This document shows positions 17,069 to 24,841 of a stretch of 64,000 nt of DNA, in pieces. The translations under genes were made by a program, and so were the position numbers. The stretch lies in contig JAEPMI010000009.1 of assembly GCA_017644045.1 (NCBI GenBank), positions 1 to 64,000 on the forward strand, in the 5' to 3' direction. Below the pieces are notes generated by a model that ran no database searches, had not been told where the DNA came from, and saw nothing but the letters and a program-made list of their open reading frames with translations. This DNA comes from Deltaproteobacteria bacterium. GTDB taxonomy: Bacteria > Myxococcota_A > Polyangia > Polyangiales > Houyiibacteriaceae. The stretch's first letter is position 1. Each line of letters begins with the position of its first letter.

Positions 17069-17094
17069 GCGGCGAAGTATGCATGATGGCGGTG

Positions 17095-17240
17095 GTCGTG
17101 ATGAGAGACGGCGATGGCTGGCTGCTGAAGAGTTTCCTACGGGGTCGCTGGTCGGCGCGGCGATTGGAGCGGACCGCTGACGCCGAGTGAGAGCCGAGTC
17201 GCATCGGGCGAACCCGAAGCGCGCGGTGCTTCAGCTCGAC
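17095..17240 (+). pseudogene. Copied 3' end of the lipoprotein gene at 24842
   Basis: 146 bases match 27230-27376: the last 31 or so codons (VVMRDGDGWLLKSF, then RRLER..ADAE), the stop codon and about 50 bases of downstream DNA. It is fused directly to the right end of segmental duplication copy B, so it has neither start nor signal peptide. Confidence 0.8.
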
Positions 17241-17287
17241 GCGCGGGCCGGCGCCTTGGTGGAGTGGGCGGCAGGGGCGTCCACCGC

Positions 17288-17773
17288 TCACCCGCCATAC
17301 CTCTGATCGAAGTAGGCCTTCGCGGGGCCGATACGGGTCGCGATGCCTTCCTCCGCCAAGCGCGTCGCTGCTGAGTGCAGGACCGAGTCGGCACCGCAGA
17401 GATCCAAGTGGCACTCCGACGCCGGCTGCTCGTCATCGAGGTAGAACCGCAGCAGGAAGCGATGGTCGAGGTCGTGCACTGCCCAGTACACCGCGACGTC
17501 GCCCTGCTGGTGGGAAGCGAGAGCCTCGTCGCTCGCGAGCCAGCCATCGAACGCTTCCCACGAGAACGGTTGGCTCGGCTTCTTGAAGCCGTCGTGGTCG
17601 TGCCAGTCCTCGTTGATGCAGATCTCACCGTTGACCGGCCGGAGCAGGTCGGAGAGAAGGCGTAGCGCGGTGCGAACGATGCCGAGCTCCACACTGCCGG
17701 GGTGCAGGTGCATGACCTGACCATCAAAGGGCGCTTCGGACTGACGCCATCGCGACTCGAGCTGCTCGTTCAC
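17288..17773 (-). CDS. Hypothetical soluble protein
   Basis: GTG 17773 begins VNEQLESRWRQSEAPFDGQV and gives 161 residues with an acidic, tryptophan-rich middle (ICINEDWHDHDGFKKPSQPF, then WEAFDGWLASD) and a strand-rich end (DVAVYWAVHDLDHRFLLRFY). Size and composition resemble immunity-type or SUKH-adjacent proteins, but there is no recognisable family motif. The frame is open upstream to 18022, but those codons look non-coding. A promoter would lie in the gene-free stretch to its right. Confidence 0.55.
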   Translation of the reverse strand: MNEQLESRWRQSEAPFDGQVMHLHPGSVELGIVRTALRLLSDLLRPVNGEICINEDWHDHDGFKKPSQPFSWEAFDGWLASDEALASHQQGDVAVYWAVHDLDHRFLLRFYLDDEQPASECHLDLCGADSVLHSAATRLAEEGIATRIGPAKAYFDQRYGG

Positions 17774-18265
17774 GTGCCGAACGATAGTGTGGTTGGCTGA
17801 GTCGGCGCGAATCGGGCTCGGGCGGCGAGCGCGATGGTCGGTCGTAGCAGACGGATCTTCACGTGAAGATCGCCACTCAGCGGCGTCGCTTGGCGCGATT
17901 AGAGCCACAGTCGTCCACTGCCGTGACGATGTGTGACGACTCTGTCTCATCTGGACTGAGCCACCCTGAGGGTTCACCGGCACGCTGAGCCATAGGTCGG
18001 AAGCCGGGGATCGTGAGGCCATGGAGGGCCGAGAATGTCGTGCGGGTGGTTCGCCAGCGGCGTCGTGGGGTCCTCGCGGCGGGCCAGGGTTGGACCGGTG
18101 CCAAGGCCAACGCGGGATTGCCGGAGGCTCGAGTGCGGACCGGTTGAGCGATCGGGTGGAGTCGGGGCGGTTCGACCCGCCTCGCTGGCCATACGCTCAC
18201 GTTCGGAGAACGAAGTGGTCTCGGTGAGAACGCAACCGGCCGCGTGAGCAGCCGATACGGCTGCC
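17774..18265. other. 492-bp stretch without a supportable gene
   Basis: Overlapping open frames on both strands have no ribosome site, no domain pattern and Arg/Pro/Ser-rich translations typical of shadow frames in GC-rich DNA. The divergent promoters of the genes at 17773 (minus) and 18266 (plus) should lie here. A short palindrome CTTCACGTGAAG lies near 17859. Confidence 0.5.
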
Positions 18266-18781
18266 ATGACCAACCGAATCTCTCAGTTCTGGACCATCAT
18301 CCACACGGTACTCTTGGGCGCGTTGCTCGGGGCCTGTGGCCAGAGCCAAGCTCCGACGAGCCACGACGGCGGGCCTGCCGCTCCGTCGGTTGTCGGCTCT
18401 GACGGCGGCACGAGCGAGTTCGCCACTCGCTGCGCTGACTTCTGCATCGCCCACCCTCGGTCGCTCGACGACTGCTCGGCCGAGAGCGTGGAAGACTGTC
18501 GAGCCACGTGCGTCGCTCGGCTGACCGCCGCACCCCACCCCAACGATCTGTGCCTCGAGTGTCTGCTCGAGGACGCCTACTTCGGCGGCCAACGGATCGT
18601 CCTTCCTCCGACCTGCAACCCGAGCCTGGAGTGCACAGGTGAACTCTGCAGCTATCGCGGCTGCGACTACTGCAAGTCGGACTACGGAGCCGAAGCCGCC
18701 TGCCGCGAAGCGACCCGAGAGACCGTGGAGTGCGACCTCGACTTTGGCCCCATCAGAGACTGCGCCGAGCTCTGTGGGTGA
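18266..18781 (+). CDS. Cys-rich lipoprotein
   Basis: The 171-residue product has a hydrophobic signal ending in lipobox LLGAC (ALLGACGQSQ), a short Asp/Gly linker, then about 14 Cys in a compact domain (TRCADFCIAHPRSLDDCS, VEDCRATCVARL, LCLECLLEDAYFGG, YRGCDYCKSDYG, DCAELCG). This is a disulphide-rich, lipid-anchored surface or periplasmic protein of a kind common in Myxococcota. No catalytic motif is visible. Its stop codon runs straight into the REP-like repeat at 18780. Confidence 0.7.
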   Translation: MTNRISQFWTIIHTVLLGALLGACGQSQAPTSHDGGPAAPSVVGSDGGTSEFATRCADFCIAHPRSLDDCSAESVEDCRATCVARLTAAPHPNDLCLECLLEDAYFGGQRIVLPPTCNPSLECTGELCSYRGCDYCKSDYGAEAACREATRETVECDLDFGPIRDCAELCG

Positions 18782-18912
18782 TGCGGTGCGTCGGATGAAG
18801 ATAGACGCCGGGCGCGCAGCAGTGCCGAGGGCGTCGAGCAAGCTGGTGTCGCAGTTCGAGGAGCGCTTGGGGATGTCGATGCGGATCGACAAGAAGCGTG
18901 GGGTGCTACCAC
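18780..18912. repeat. REP-like repeat, 18.8-kb copy
   Basis: The most complete copy of the family: GTGATGCGGTGCGTCGGATG at 18779, a 50-base spacer, then CAGTTCGAGGAGCGCTTGGG with GATCGACAAGAAGCGTGGGG ending near 18905. The following 18913-19030 shares ATGCGGCCGAACCAGCAGAG and nearby bases with 23150-23215, which suggests a further repeat module. No gene lies between 18782 and 19070. Confidence 0.7.
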
Positions 18913-19069
18913 TCGAGGTGCGGTTGAGCGGTTTGGTGGGGCGTCCTGCGCTGGTCGGGAACGGCCATGCGGCCGAACCAGCAGAGCCCCTGGTTCAGCG
19001 GCGCCGGCCGGGATCCTGGCCGCGGTATCGGGGCCGAGGGGCCGCGGCACACATGGTAGCCGCGCCTCT

Positions 19070-19549
19070 TCACTCGACCGCAATGTGCCCGAGCCCATGT
19101 CTGTGGCTCTCCTCTCGCGGCAGAGGCTCGGACACGTTGATGGCGAAGTGCCGAACTCCGTGCGCCCGGATATGATCGATGAGCCCCAGAAGCCGATCGT
19201 GGGATGTGCCAGGACCCGCGGTGATCACGACCCGCACCTCGGGACCGAGCTCACTCAAGCGTGGTCCGATCCGCTCCAAGTCCACCAGCTCACCGTCGAG
19301 ATCGACCCCCGCTTCGGAAAGGCTGACCGACACAGTGGATCCATCCGAGCTGGGCTGGACGTCTTGGACCGGCACGGTAACGCTCGAATGGATCGCGTCT
19401 CGCAGTCCCTCCAGCGAACCGCGGAGCTCTGCCAACTCGGCATCGAGCGCGGTCTTGTCGGTCTCCAGCCGACTCGCGCGTTCTTCCAGCTCCGGGCTAC
19501 CGCAAGCTTGGAGCCCTATTGCCAGGACGAGAATGAAGCGTAGCGACAT
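19070..19549 (-). CDS. Lipoprotein with coiled coil and TolR/ExbD-like C-terminal domain
   Basis: ATG 19549 begins MSLRFILVLAIGLQACGSPE, a lipoprotein signal with lipobox LQAC. A short coiled coil follows (ASRLETDKTALDAELAELRG), then a domain whose pattern (VSVSLSEAGVDLDGELVDLE, then EVRVVITAGPGTSHDRLLGL, IDHIRAHGVRHFAINVS) resembles the periplasmic beta-alpha domain of ExbD/TolR proteins. In those, the domain hangs from a transmembrane helix that couples to a proton channel; here it would hang from a lipid anchor, so it could not act in the usual way. The product has 159 residues. The resemblance is by pattern and should be tested with a profile search. Confidence 0.6.
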   Translation of the reverse strand: MSLRFILVLAIGLQACGSPELEERASRLETDKTALDAELAELRGSLEGLRDAIHSSVTVPVQDVQPSSDGSTVSVSLSEAGVDLDGELVDLERIGPRLSELGPEVRVVITAGPGTSHDRLLGLIDHIRAHGVRHFAINVSEPLPREESHRHGLGHIAVE

Positions 19550-19587
19550 CGTCGGAGCATAGCCGGCGTTCATACAATCGATGGGGG

Positions 19588-20190
19588 TCAGACGGGCCGA
19601 AGACGGTAGCCGTGCTCTCCCGAGCGCAGCCTGTACTCGTCCAGATCGGCGAAGCGCGACAGGAGTGCGGTGACGGAGTCGACGTCGAACCGTTTGGGGA
19701 TGCCCCACTCCTCGAGGATCCTGGGGGCCCGACTGCCCCACTGGATTGGAGAGAACCCGATGCCCGAGTAGTCGGCCTGGAAGCGGAGCGTGGTTTCCGC
19801 ATTCTCGTACACCAGGCCGTCGAAGGCGATCGTGATGTCGGCGACGACCGCGAACTCCGTGCCGCCGATCGCTTCCAGGGTCACGCGCTGGATGTCGATG
19901 GGCACGTGCTGATTCAATAGGTAGACCGAGCTATCGCCCTGGTCCTCGACGGGACCGTAGCTGCCCTCGAACTTGCTCCACCGCTTGGGCAAGAGCAGCG
20001 CGCCGAGATCCATCGAGGTTCGAGAGCGGAGTGGCTCCGGCCAGTCCACGTCGAGCTCCACGTCGATGTCGAGCGTGAAGCCGTGCCAGACGACAGGGGC
20101 CAAATCCGCGTGCGGGTTGTAGACCAGACGGCCTCCGAACCCCGTGTCGAGGATCTGGAGAGCATCGACCGGAAACTTCGCGAGCGGCAT
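19588..20190 (-). CDS. Conserved hypothetical protein
   Basis: The ribosome site GAGAAGGAGAC directly before ATG 20190 decides this start (MPLAKFPVDALQILDTGFGG), although the frame is open to 20226. The 200-residue product alternates strands and short loops (WHGFTLDIDVELDVDWPEPL, FAVVADITIAFDGLVY) and has no membrane segment, so it should be cytosolic. The C-terminal 50 residues are charged (DVDSVTALLSRFADLDEYRL). No family recognised. It lies 38 bases downstream of nothing and upstream of the lipoprotein at 19549 on the same strand, so the two could be co-transcribed. Confidence 0.62.
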   Translation of the reverse strand: MPLAKFPVDALQILDTGFGGRLVYNPHADLAPVVWHGFTLDIDVELDVDWPEPLRSRTSMDLGALLLPKRWSKFEGSYGPVEDQGDSSVYLLNQHVPIDIQRVTLEAIGGTEFAVVADITIAFDGLVYENAETTLRFQADYSGIGFSPIQWGSRAPRILEEWGIPKRFDVDSVTALLSRFADLDEYRLRSGEHGYRLRPV

Positions 20191-20354
20191 GTCTCCTTCT
20201 CGCACGAGCCGACGCTCCAACACCACGAGCTCGAGAAGGTCGGCGGGCAGGACCAGTCCTCCGTCGGCGTCGCCATGATTCGACGCTCACCCAATTGAGG
20301 GAGCGTCGAATCGCTCGATGGCTCGCCCCATCTGCGTGAGTTAGCGTCGACCCG

Positions 20355-21545
20355 ATGGCGCAAAGTTGGGCGGCGGTGGTCTCTTGGGCGCTCGGAGCTG
20401 CTGCGTTCGTCACGGGTCTCGTCGTCACCGTGTGCCAGGTGCCGCCAGACAACCTGGTCAGCGCGCAGACCTACAATCGCGTGTTCTCGGTGCACGCGGA
20501 CGTCTCCCTGGCGGTGATGTCCCTACTGCTCGTTCCGATGGGCAGGCGCGAGTGGCTCACGGCACCCCAGCTCCGAGGCGCAGCGCTGGGTCTCGTGCTC
20601 ACCGGGGCCTCGATGATCGGCTTGGCCGACGTGTTCGGTGGCCCGCTGGGGCCACGCGCTCAGTTCCTGGCGATCCCCTTGGGGGCGCTGGTGGTGTCGA
20701 TCGGAGCATTCGTCCTCGCGGTCGCGATCGTCCGGTACGGCAACGAGGTGCGGGCAGCGCGCATCTGCCGTGCCGCCGCCCTGGTCTGGTTTGCGGCGTG
20801 GCTCGGCATTCGAACCGGTGTGCCGATCCTTTTGGAGGAGCTGACCGCTCCCGTGGACGTGTTCGTCTTCGGGACGGAGAGCATCCTGGTCCTCATCGAC
20901 CGGGCGGCACCGACGCTCAGTATCTGCATCGCGCTCGGTGTGACCGGGGCGCTCGCGCTGGGGAGCACTCGCGAGGTGGGGCTGCTGTCCGTCTTGGCCA
21001 TCGCGTGTGGGCTCGGTCTGCTGGCCTCGGCGCTCGTGCACTCCGCGACGGTCCTCGTGGCATTGCTCGCCGGGATCGGCTTCGCGGCTCGGGCGTTCGT
21101 CGCGGCGGGGCACGCCCCCAGTCGCTGGCAGCAGTGGACGCGGCGAGCTCTGGCGGTCGTCTTCGTCGAAGCGCTGCTCCTACGCGTGTTCCTCCTGATC
21201 CTCAATCCGTCGACCCACCTCCCCGACACACTCTTCTCGGTCGCTGCGATGCACCTGGCCTTCTTCGTCGCGGCCCTGGGCTGGCTGGACGCCATGGAGC
21301 CGAAGGAGGAGCGCTCCGGCGCCATCGGGCTGGGCGCGATCCTGGCCGGCGGCCACGGACTGGTGCTGGCCCACCTCGTGCTCGGCTCGCAGGGGAATCC
21401 CCGCCGCTACGCCGCTTACCTCGACGATCAGGAGGGGTGGCTCGTGCTCCACGGGCTGGCGGCGCTGGCCGGCGCGATTCTGATGGTGGGGTGCGTGACG
21501 GTCGCGCTGTCGACGAAAGACCGGGGCCGTCCCGGGACATTCTGA
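20355..21545 (+). CDS. Degenerate haem-copper oxidase subunit I-like membrane protein
   Basis: This 396-residue protein has about 11 membrane helices. Three stretches match cytochrome c oxidase subunit I in order: TYNRVFSVHADVSLAVM (COX1 YNxxFTxHG, low-spin haem His, here H47); DTLFSVAAMHLAFF (COX1 DTYYVVAHFHYVL); and GSQGNPRRYAAYLDDQEGW (COX1 GMPRRYxDYP, haem-propionate Arg pair). The second low-spin ligand is kept (H300), but the preceding position that binds the high-spin haem is Ala, and the helix VI copper motif (GHPEVY) is replaced by FGTESIL. It should therefore bind at most one haem and cannot reduce oxygen in the usual way. No subunit II or III is nearby. Role unknown. Confidence 0.7.
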   Translation: MAQSWAAVVSWALGAAAFVTGLVVTVCQVPPDNLVSAQTYNRVFSVHADVSLAVMSLLLVPMGRREWLTAPQLRGAALGLVLTGASMIGLADVFGGPLGPRAQFLAIPLGALVVSIGAFVLAVAIVRYGNEVRAARICRAAALVWFAAWLGIRTGVPILLEELTAPVDVFVFGTESILVLIDRAAPTLSICIALGVTGALALGSTREVGLLSVLAIACGLGLLASALVHSATVLVALLAGIGFAARAFVAAGHAPSRWQQWTRRALAVVFVEALLLRVFLLILNPSTHLPDTLFSVAAMHLAFFVAALGWLDAMEPKEERSGAIGLGAILAGGHGLVLAHLVLGSQGNPRRYAAYLDDQEGWLVLHGLAALAGAILMVGCVTVALSTKDRGRPGTF

Positions 21546-21618
21546 ACGTCGAGTCGACCGTCGAGCGGTATCGACCCGGCAATCGGTAGGACCTCGCACG
21601 ATTGCGGTCGAGGCAGGA

Positions 21619-23100
21619 ATGACCGCCGTGCCGACCGACGTTCGCGCGCACATGACGGGGAGATTCGCGGTGCTCGGCTTCCGTCTCGGTCGCTGGCGCT
21701 TCGCCGCTCTCATCGCTTGGCTGGTGCTGCCGTCGCAGTCGTTGCGGGCACAGGAGCGGGGAGAGCCACGACCGCTGGCCGAGCTGTGCGAGACCATCCG
21801 TGTCGATTCGGGCGGCACCGAGGACGGGGGCATCGGCTGCGAGGTGAGTCTACGCGCCGGAGGCTTCGCCGCGGTCACGGTGCACACCGGCGACGGTGAT
21901 GGCACCACGGAGACCCGCCTCTTGGTCACCCGGGCGATCGGTGGGACCCATCGCGTGTTGCGCTTGGCCGACGTCGACATCGACAGCGGTGGGCACTACC
22001 CGAGCAGCGCCCGCTGGCTGAGGTCGCGCGCGCTCGGCCGCGGGGTCTTCCTCTTCGAGCTCGAGGTCGGCCAGGGCTTCTACTATCCCCACTCCCCGAC
22101 CGACAACGAGTCGCGCAGGCGAGCGGTGGTGCTCTGCGAGCGCGGCCCCGAACGTTGCTCGCGACCGATCAGTATCGCGGCGTGGGGTGCGACCACGGCC
22201 TCGGGCTACCCATGGTCGACGTTGAGCGACGACTGGTGGACGCGACGGCTGGAGCCCGGTGAAGGCGACTTCGTGGCGACCGCCTCGGTCTCGGTCCCGC
22301 GGCACGGCGTGGCTCGACTCCGTCTTCGAGCGGGCCTCTGGGGCAACCTCCGAAGCGGCCGCGAGCGTTGGATCGATCCTCCACGTGGCGCCATGGGACG
22401 CACGCGCGACATTCGCTTCGGGCCCCGAGAGCCGACTCCGCCCATGCCCACGCTCGGGCGGATCGCCACGGTGGAAGGCACGCGGCGGGTCGAGTACTCG
22501 TTCACCGAGCGAGGGCAGTTCCCGGCGATCTGCAGTCAGTTCGCGACCGGTGAGCTTCGCTGTGCGTTGCAGGAGCTCTCCGAGCAACGGCTGGCCCTGT
22601 TGGTGCGGTCCCGCGACCGGGTGATGGCGTTCCTCGCCAAACGCGAGGAGGGTGAGCTGCGACTCCTCACCCGACTGATCGATCGGCAGGTGTCCGCGCA
22701 GGAAGGGCTGGGCGTGATCCGGAGCTGGCAAGCAGCCCGACTCTCGCCTCGCTTCGACGGCTACACCTTCGATGACGTCGCCCCGAGCGAGCGGCACCGC
22801 TACCTCGTCGTGTGCGAACGCTCCACCGGACGATGCGTCGCCAGAGCTCCGCTTCGCATGGAGATCGAAGAGCGAGACGAGCCGGCATCCACGGAGCCCT
22901 GGGCACTCGTAGCGGAGGCCGCAGCCGACGTCCGTGGCGACGTGCTGTCGATTCGACGGATCAGCGGCGCATGGTCGGAGCTCCTCGAGGTGGCTGACGA
23001 GCCGCTCTACGACGGCGATGAGACAGGGCGGCCGCCCGAGCACGTGGACGAGATTCGGGTGGAGCTTCCGCCGCGCGAACCTCCGACGCCGCCCTGGTGA
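21619..23100 (+). CDS. Secreted protein of unknown function
   Basis: The chosen ATG at 21619 follows a GAGGCAGGA ribosome site; a later in-frame ATG is at 21652. The 493-residue product has a signal peptide (LIAWLVLPSQSLRAQE). The mature part is strand-rich, with repeated short segments of similar style (VVLCERGPERCSRPISIAAW near residue 170 and LVVCERSTGRCVARAPLRME near residue 400), suggesting two or three related beta domains or propeller blades, each with a Cys pair. No catalytic motif is visible. The C-terminal tail is Pro/Glu-rich. It follows the oxidase-like gene by 73 bases and could be co-transcribed. Confidence 0.66.
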   Translation: MTAVPTDVRAHMTGRFAVLGFRLGRWRFAALIAWLVLPSQSLRAQERGEPRPLAELCETIRVDSGGTEDGGIGCEVSLRAGGFAAVTVHTGDGDGTTETRLLVTRAIGGTHRVLRLADVDIDSGGHYPSSARWLRSRALGRGVFLFELEVGQGFYYPHSPTDNESRRRAVVLCERGPERCSRPISIAAWGATTASGYPWSTLSDDWWTRRLEPGEGDFVATASVSVPRHGVARLRLRAGLWGNLRSGRERWIDPPRGAMGRTRDIRFGPREPTPPMPTLGRIATVEGTRRVEYSFTERGQFPAICSQFATGELRCALQELSEQRLALLVRSRDRVMAFLAKREEGELRLLTRLIDRQVSAQEGLGVIRSWQAARLSPRFDGYTFDDVAPSERHRYLVVCERSTGRCVARAPLRMEIEERDEPASTEPWALVAEAAADVRGDVLSIRRISGAWSELLEVADEPLYDGDETGRPPEHVDEIRVELPPREPPTPPW

Positions 23101-23169
23101 GACCTCTCGCTCCTGCTCGGTCTCCTTCTCCTCGCATGTGGCTATGCGCCCGAACCAGCAGAACCCGCT

Positions 23170-23536
23170 TCAGCAGCGCCCGCCGGGGTCCTGGCTCGCG
23201 GGGTCCAGCCCGCTGAAGTCGATCACCTCGTCGAGGTTGCCGAGCTCGCGGAGGCCGCCTCCGGAGTGGGGGTCCCACCCGACGCTCAGCGCGTGGAGAA
23301 TGGTCTGGCGCACCACGTAGGGCGGCATCGTCTCGGCGGCGTGACTGAGTGCGTGACCCACCCGCCGATATTCGGCGCTGAGCTTCGTGTAGGTGAAGGT
23401 CGCGCGGACCTTCTCGCGGCCGCGATCGGCGAGCTCGATGAGCAGCTCGCCGCAGTCGTCGCCTTCCATCCGCCAGGCAGCGATACCGCACCCCGTCCAC
23501 CTCGATGGTCCGCTTTCCCTTCTTCGGCATCGACAT
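23170..23536 (-). pseudogene. Small conserved gene with a single-base frameshift
   Basis: ATG 23536 starts MSMPKKGKRTIEVDGVRYRC, then at about 23475 the coding pattern moves to the next frame and continues WRMEGDDCGELLIELADRGR, TFTYTKLSAEYRRVGHALSH and VIDFSGLDPASQDPGGRC to the stop at 23170. The two halves make one sensible 120-residue cytosolic protein. The shift is one base; this is a pseudogene or a sequence error. The 3' end is related to bases 18960-19030, perhaps a further fragment of the same family. Function unknown. Confidence 0.6.
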
Positions 23537-23608
23537 GGCTCGAGCGTAACGCGGTCGCGAAGCGAGCCGATCGCGGGGTAGTCACACCCCGATGCGAGGG
23601 TCCGGCCG

Positions 23609-24577
23609 ATGCCCTCGCATCCGCACGACCGGCTCTCTCGGCGCATCTTCTCCAACCCGGCGCATGCCAGCGCCGAGCTCCGGACGATCCTGCCTGCCGA
23701 GCTGGTCGCCGCACTGAATCTGTCGGAGCTCGAGGTCGTGCCCGGCGCGTCCTACATCGACGAGGTACTCGCCGATCGGCAAGTCGATCTGCTCTATCGG
23801 GTGCCGCTTTGGGGCAGCGATGAGTCAGCCCTGGTCTACGTACTCTTCGAGCACCAGAGCTCGGTCGATCCGAGGATGCCTGCTCGACTACTGGTGTACA
23901 TGGCGCGGATCTGGGAGCAGTGGATGCGCGCGAGGCCCAGCGGCAAGCTACCCCTCATCGTGCCTGCTGTACTGCACCACTCTTCCAGCGGCTGGACCGC
24001 CGCCAGCCGATTCGCTGAGGTGCTCGCCATTCCCGACCAGCTGCGCACAGGGCTCCAAGGGGCATTCGTCGACTTCTCGTTCTTCCTCGACGACCTGACC
24101 TCGAGCACGGAGGAGGAGCTGCACCAACGCGCTCAGATGACGGCAGTCGCTCGGCTGGCGCTGAGCGCGTTGCGGCTTGGCCAGTCCGGCCAACCAGCGG
24201 ACATCGACCGCTGGGCGCAGCTGCTTCTGGAGACTCTGCAGGAGCCCGACGGCCTTCGGGCATTCGAGACCGTGCTGCGCTATCTTGCCCACGTGCGGGA
24301 CGACGATGATGACTTCATCGACGTGCTCGTTCGGGCGACCGACGACGAAGAAGTGGAAGCCATCGCCATGACCTACAGAGAACGACTGATTCAGCAGGGC
24401 CGCGACGAAGGCCGCGAAGGGGCTCGAGGCATCCTCGCCAAGCTCCTGCTACTGAAGTTCGGCGAGCTGAACGAACGCACCGAATCTCGGCTTGCCAACG
24501 CGAGCCTCGCGGAGCTCGAGGCTTGGTCCGAGCGGGTGCTGACCGCCGAGACCGTGGACGCCATTTTCGAGAGCTGA
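23609..24577 (+). CDS. Rpn/YhgA-type PD-(D/E)XK recombination-promoting nuclease
   Basis: The 322-residue protein has the family pattern: HDRLSRRIFSNPAHASAELR at the N-terminus, LLYRVPLWGS and VYVLFEHQSSVDPRMPARLL (Asp, Glu and Gln of the modified PD-(D/E)XK site), then YMARIWEQW, and a C-terminal helical region ending with QQGRDEGREGARGILAKLLL. Rpn proteins cut DNA and raise recombination in E. coli; many are annotated as transposases, and they expand in genomes by unclear means. The length is normal for the family and the frame is intact. The gene directly downstream is a broken DUF3024-like gene, a common neighbour style in accessory regions. Confidence 0.82.
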   Translation: MPSHPHDRLSRRIFSNPAHASAELRTILPAELVAALNLSELEVVPGASYIDEVLADRQVDLLYRVPLWGSDESALVYVLFEHQSSVDPRMPARLLVYMARIWEQWMRARPSGKLPLIVPAVLHHSSSGWTAASRFAEVLAIPDQLRTGLQGAFVDFSFFLDDLTSSTEEELHQRAQMTAVARLALSALRLGQSGQPADIDRWAQLLLETLQEPDGLRAFETVLRYLAHVRDDDDDFIDVLVRATDDEEVEAIAMTYRERLIQQGRDEGREGARGILAKLLLLKFGELNERTESRLANASLAELEAWSERVLTAETVDAIFES

Positions 24578-24586
24578 GCGAGCCTC

Positions 24587-24797
24587 GTGGCGCTGCCCGA
24601 GCTCGTCGCTGCTCAGGGTGCAGAAGGGACTCGACGCCCTCTGCGACCGGGTGCCCGAGCGTGTCCGCGATCAGGTGCGGCTCATCCACGAGACGCGGGG
24701 GAACGGAGTCACGCTGCTCGAGACGCGGATTCCGTTCGACGATCCGGATGGCGAGTGGACTCGCCTGAAGGTGGCGAAGCTGGTGTTCGCCCAAGAC
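24587..24797 (+). pseudogene. DUF3024-like gene remnant, frameshifted and truncated
   Basis: GTG 24587 reads VALPELVAAQ and, after a shift near 24617, the next frame continues VQKGLDALCDRVPERVRDQV, LIHETRGNGVTLLETRIPFD and GEWTRLKVAKLVFAQDARR. This matches the DUF3024 pattern (LPPFV...VPxxVRDQVRLxxxxRGxxVTLxExR...WTxxPVAKxR). The usual C-terminal segment (WxLYWxDRNxRWxxY) is missing because the lipoprotein gene starts at 24842. Family role is unknown; here it is clearly non-functional. Confidence 0.62.
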
Positions 24798-24841
24798 GCG
24801 CGTCGATCCAAGTACGGCGGTACTCGAGGGTCAGTGGGGCC

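Larger units (their letters stand above)
16139..17093. repeat. Segmental duplication, copy B (955 bp)
   Basis: Second copy of 9843-10793. The left junction is GCACGGCGGTCATCTTC, shared with copy A; left of this the two loci are unrelated. The right end reaches GAAGTATGCATGATGGCGGT and abuts a separate fragment copied from the 27.2-kb gene. Confidence 0.9.

Noticed and set aside
21850-23043. Long minus-strand frame opposite the secreted protein at 21619
   Set aside because: The plus strand has signal peptide and repeating Cys segments; the minus frame is Arg/Pro-rich and lacks a plausible start.
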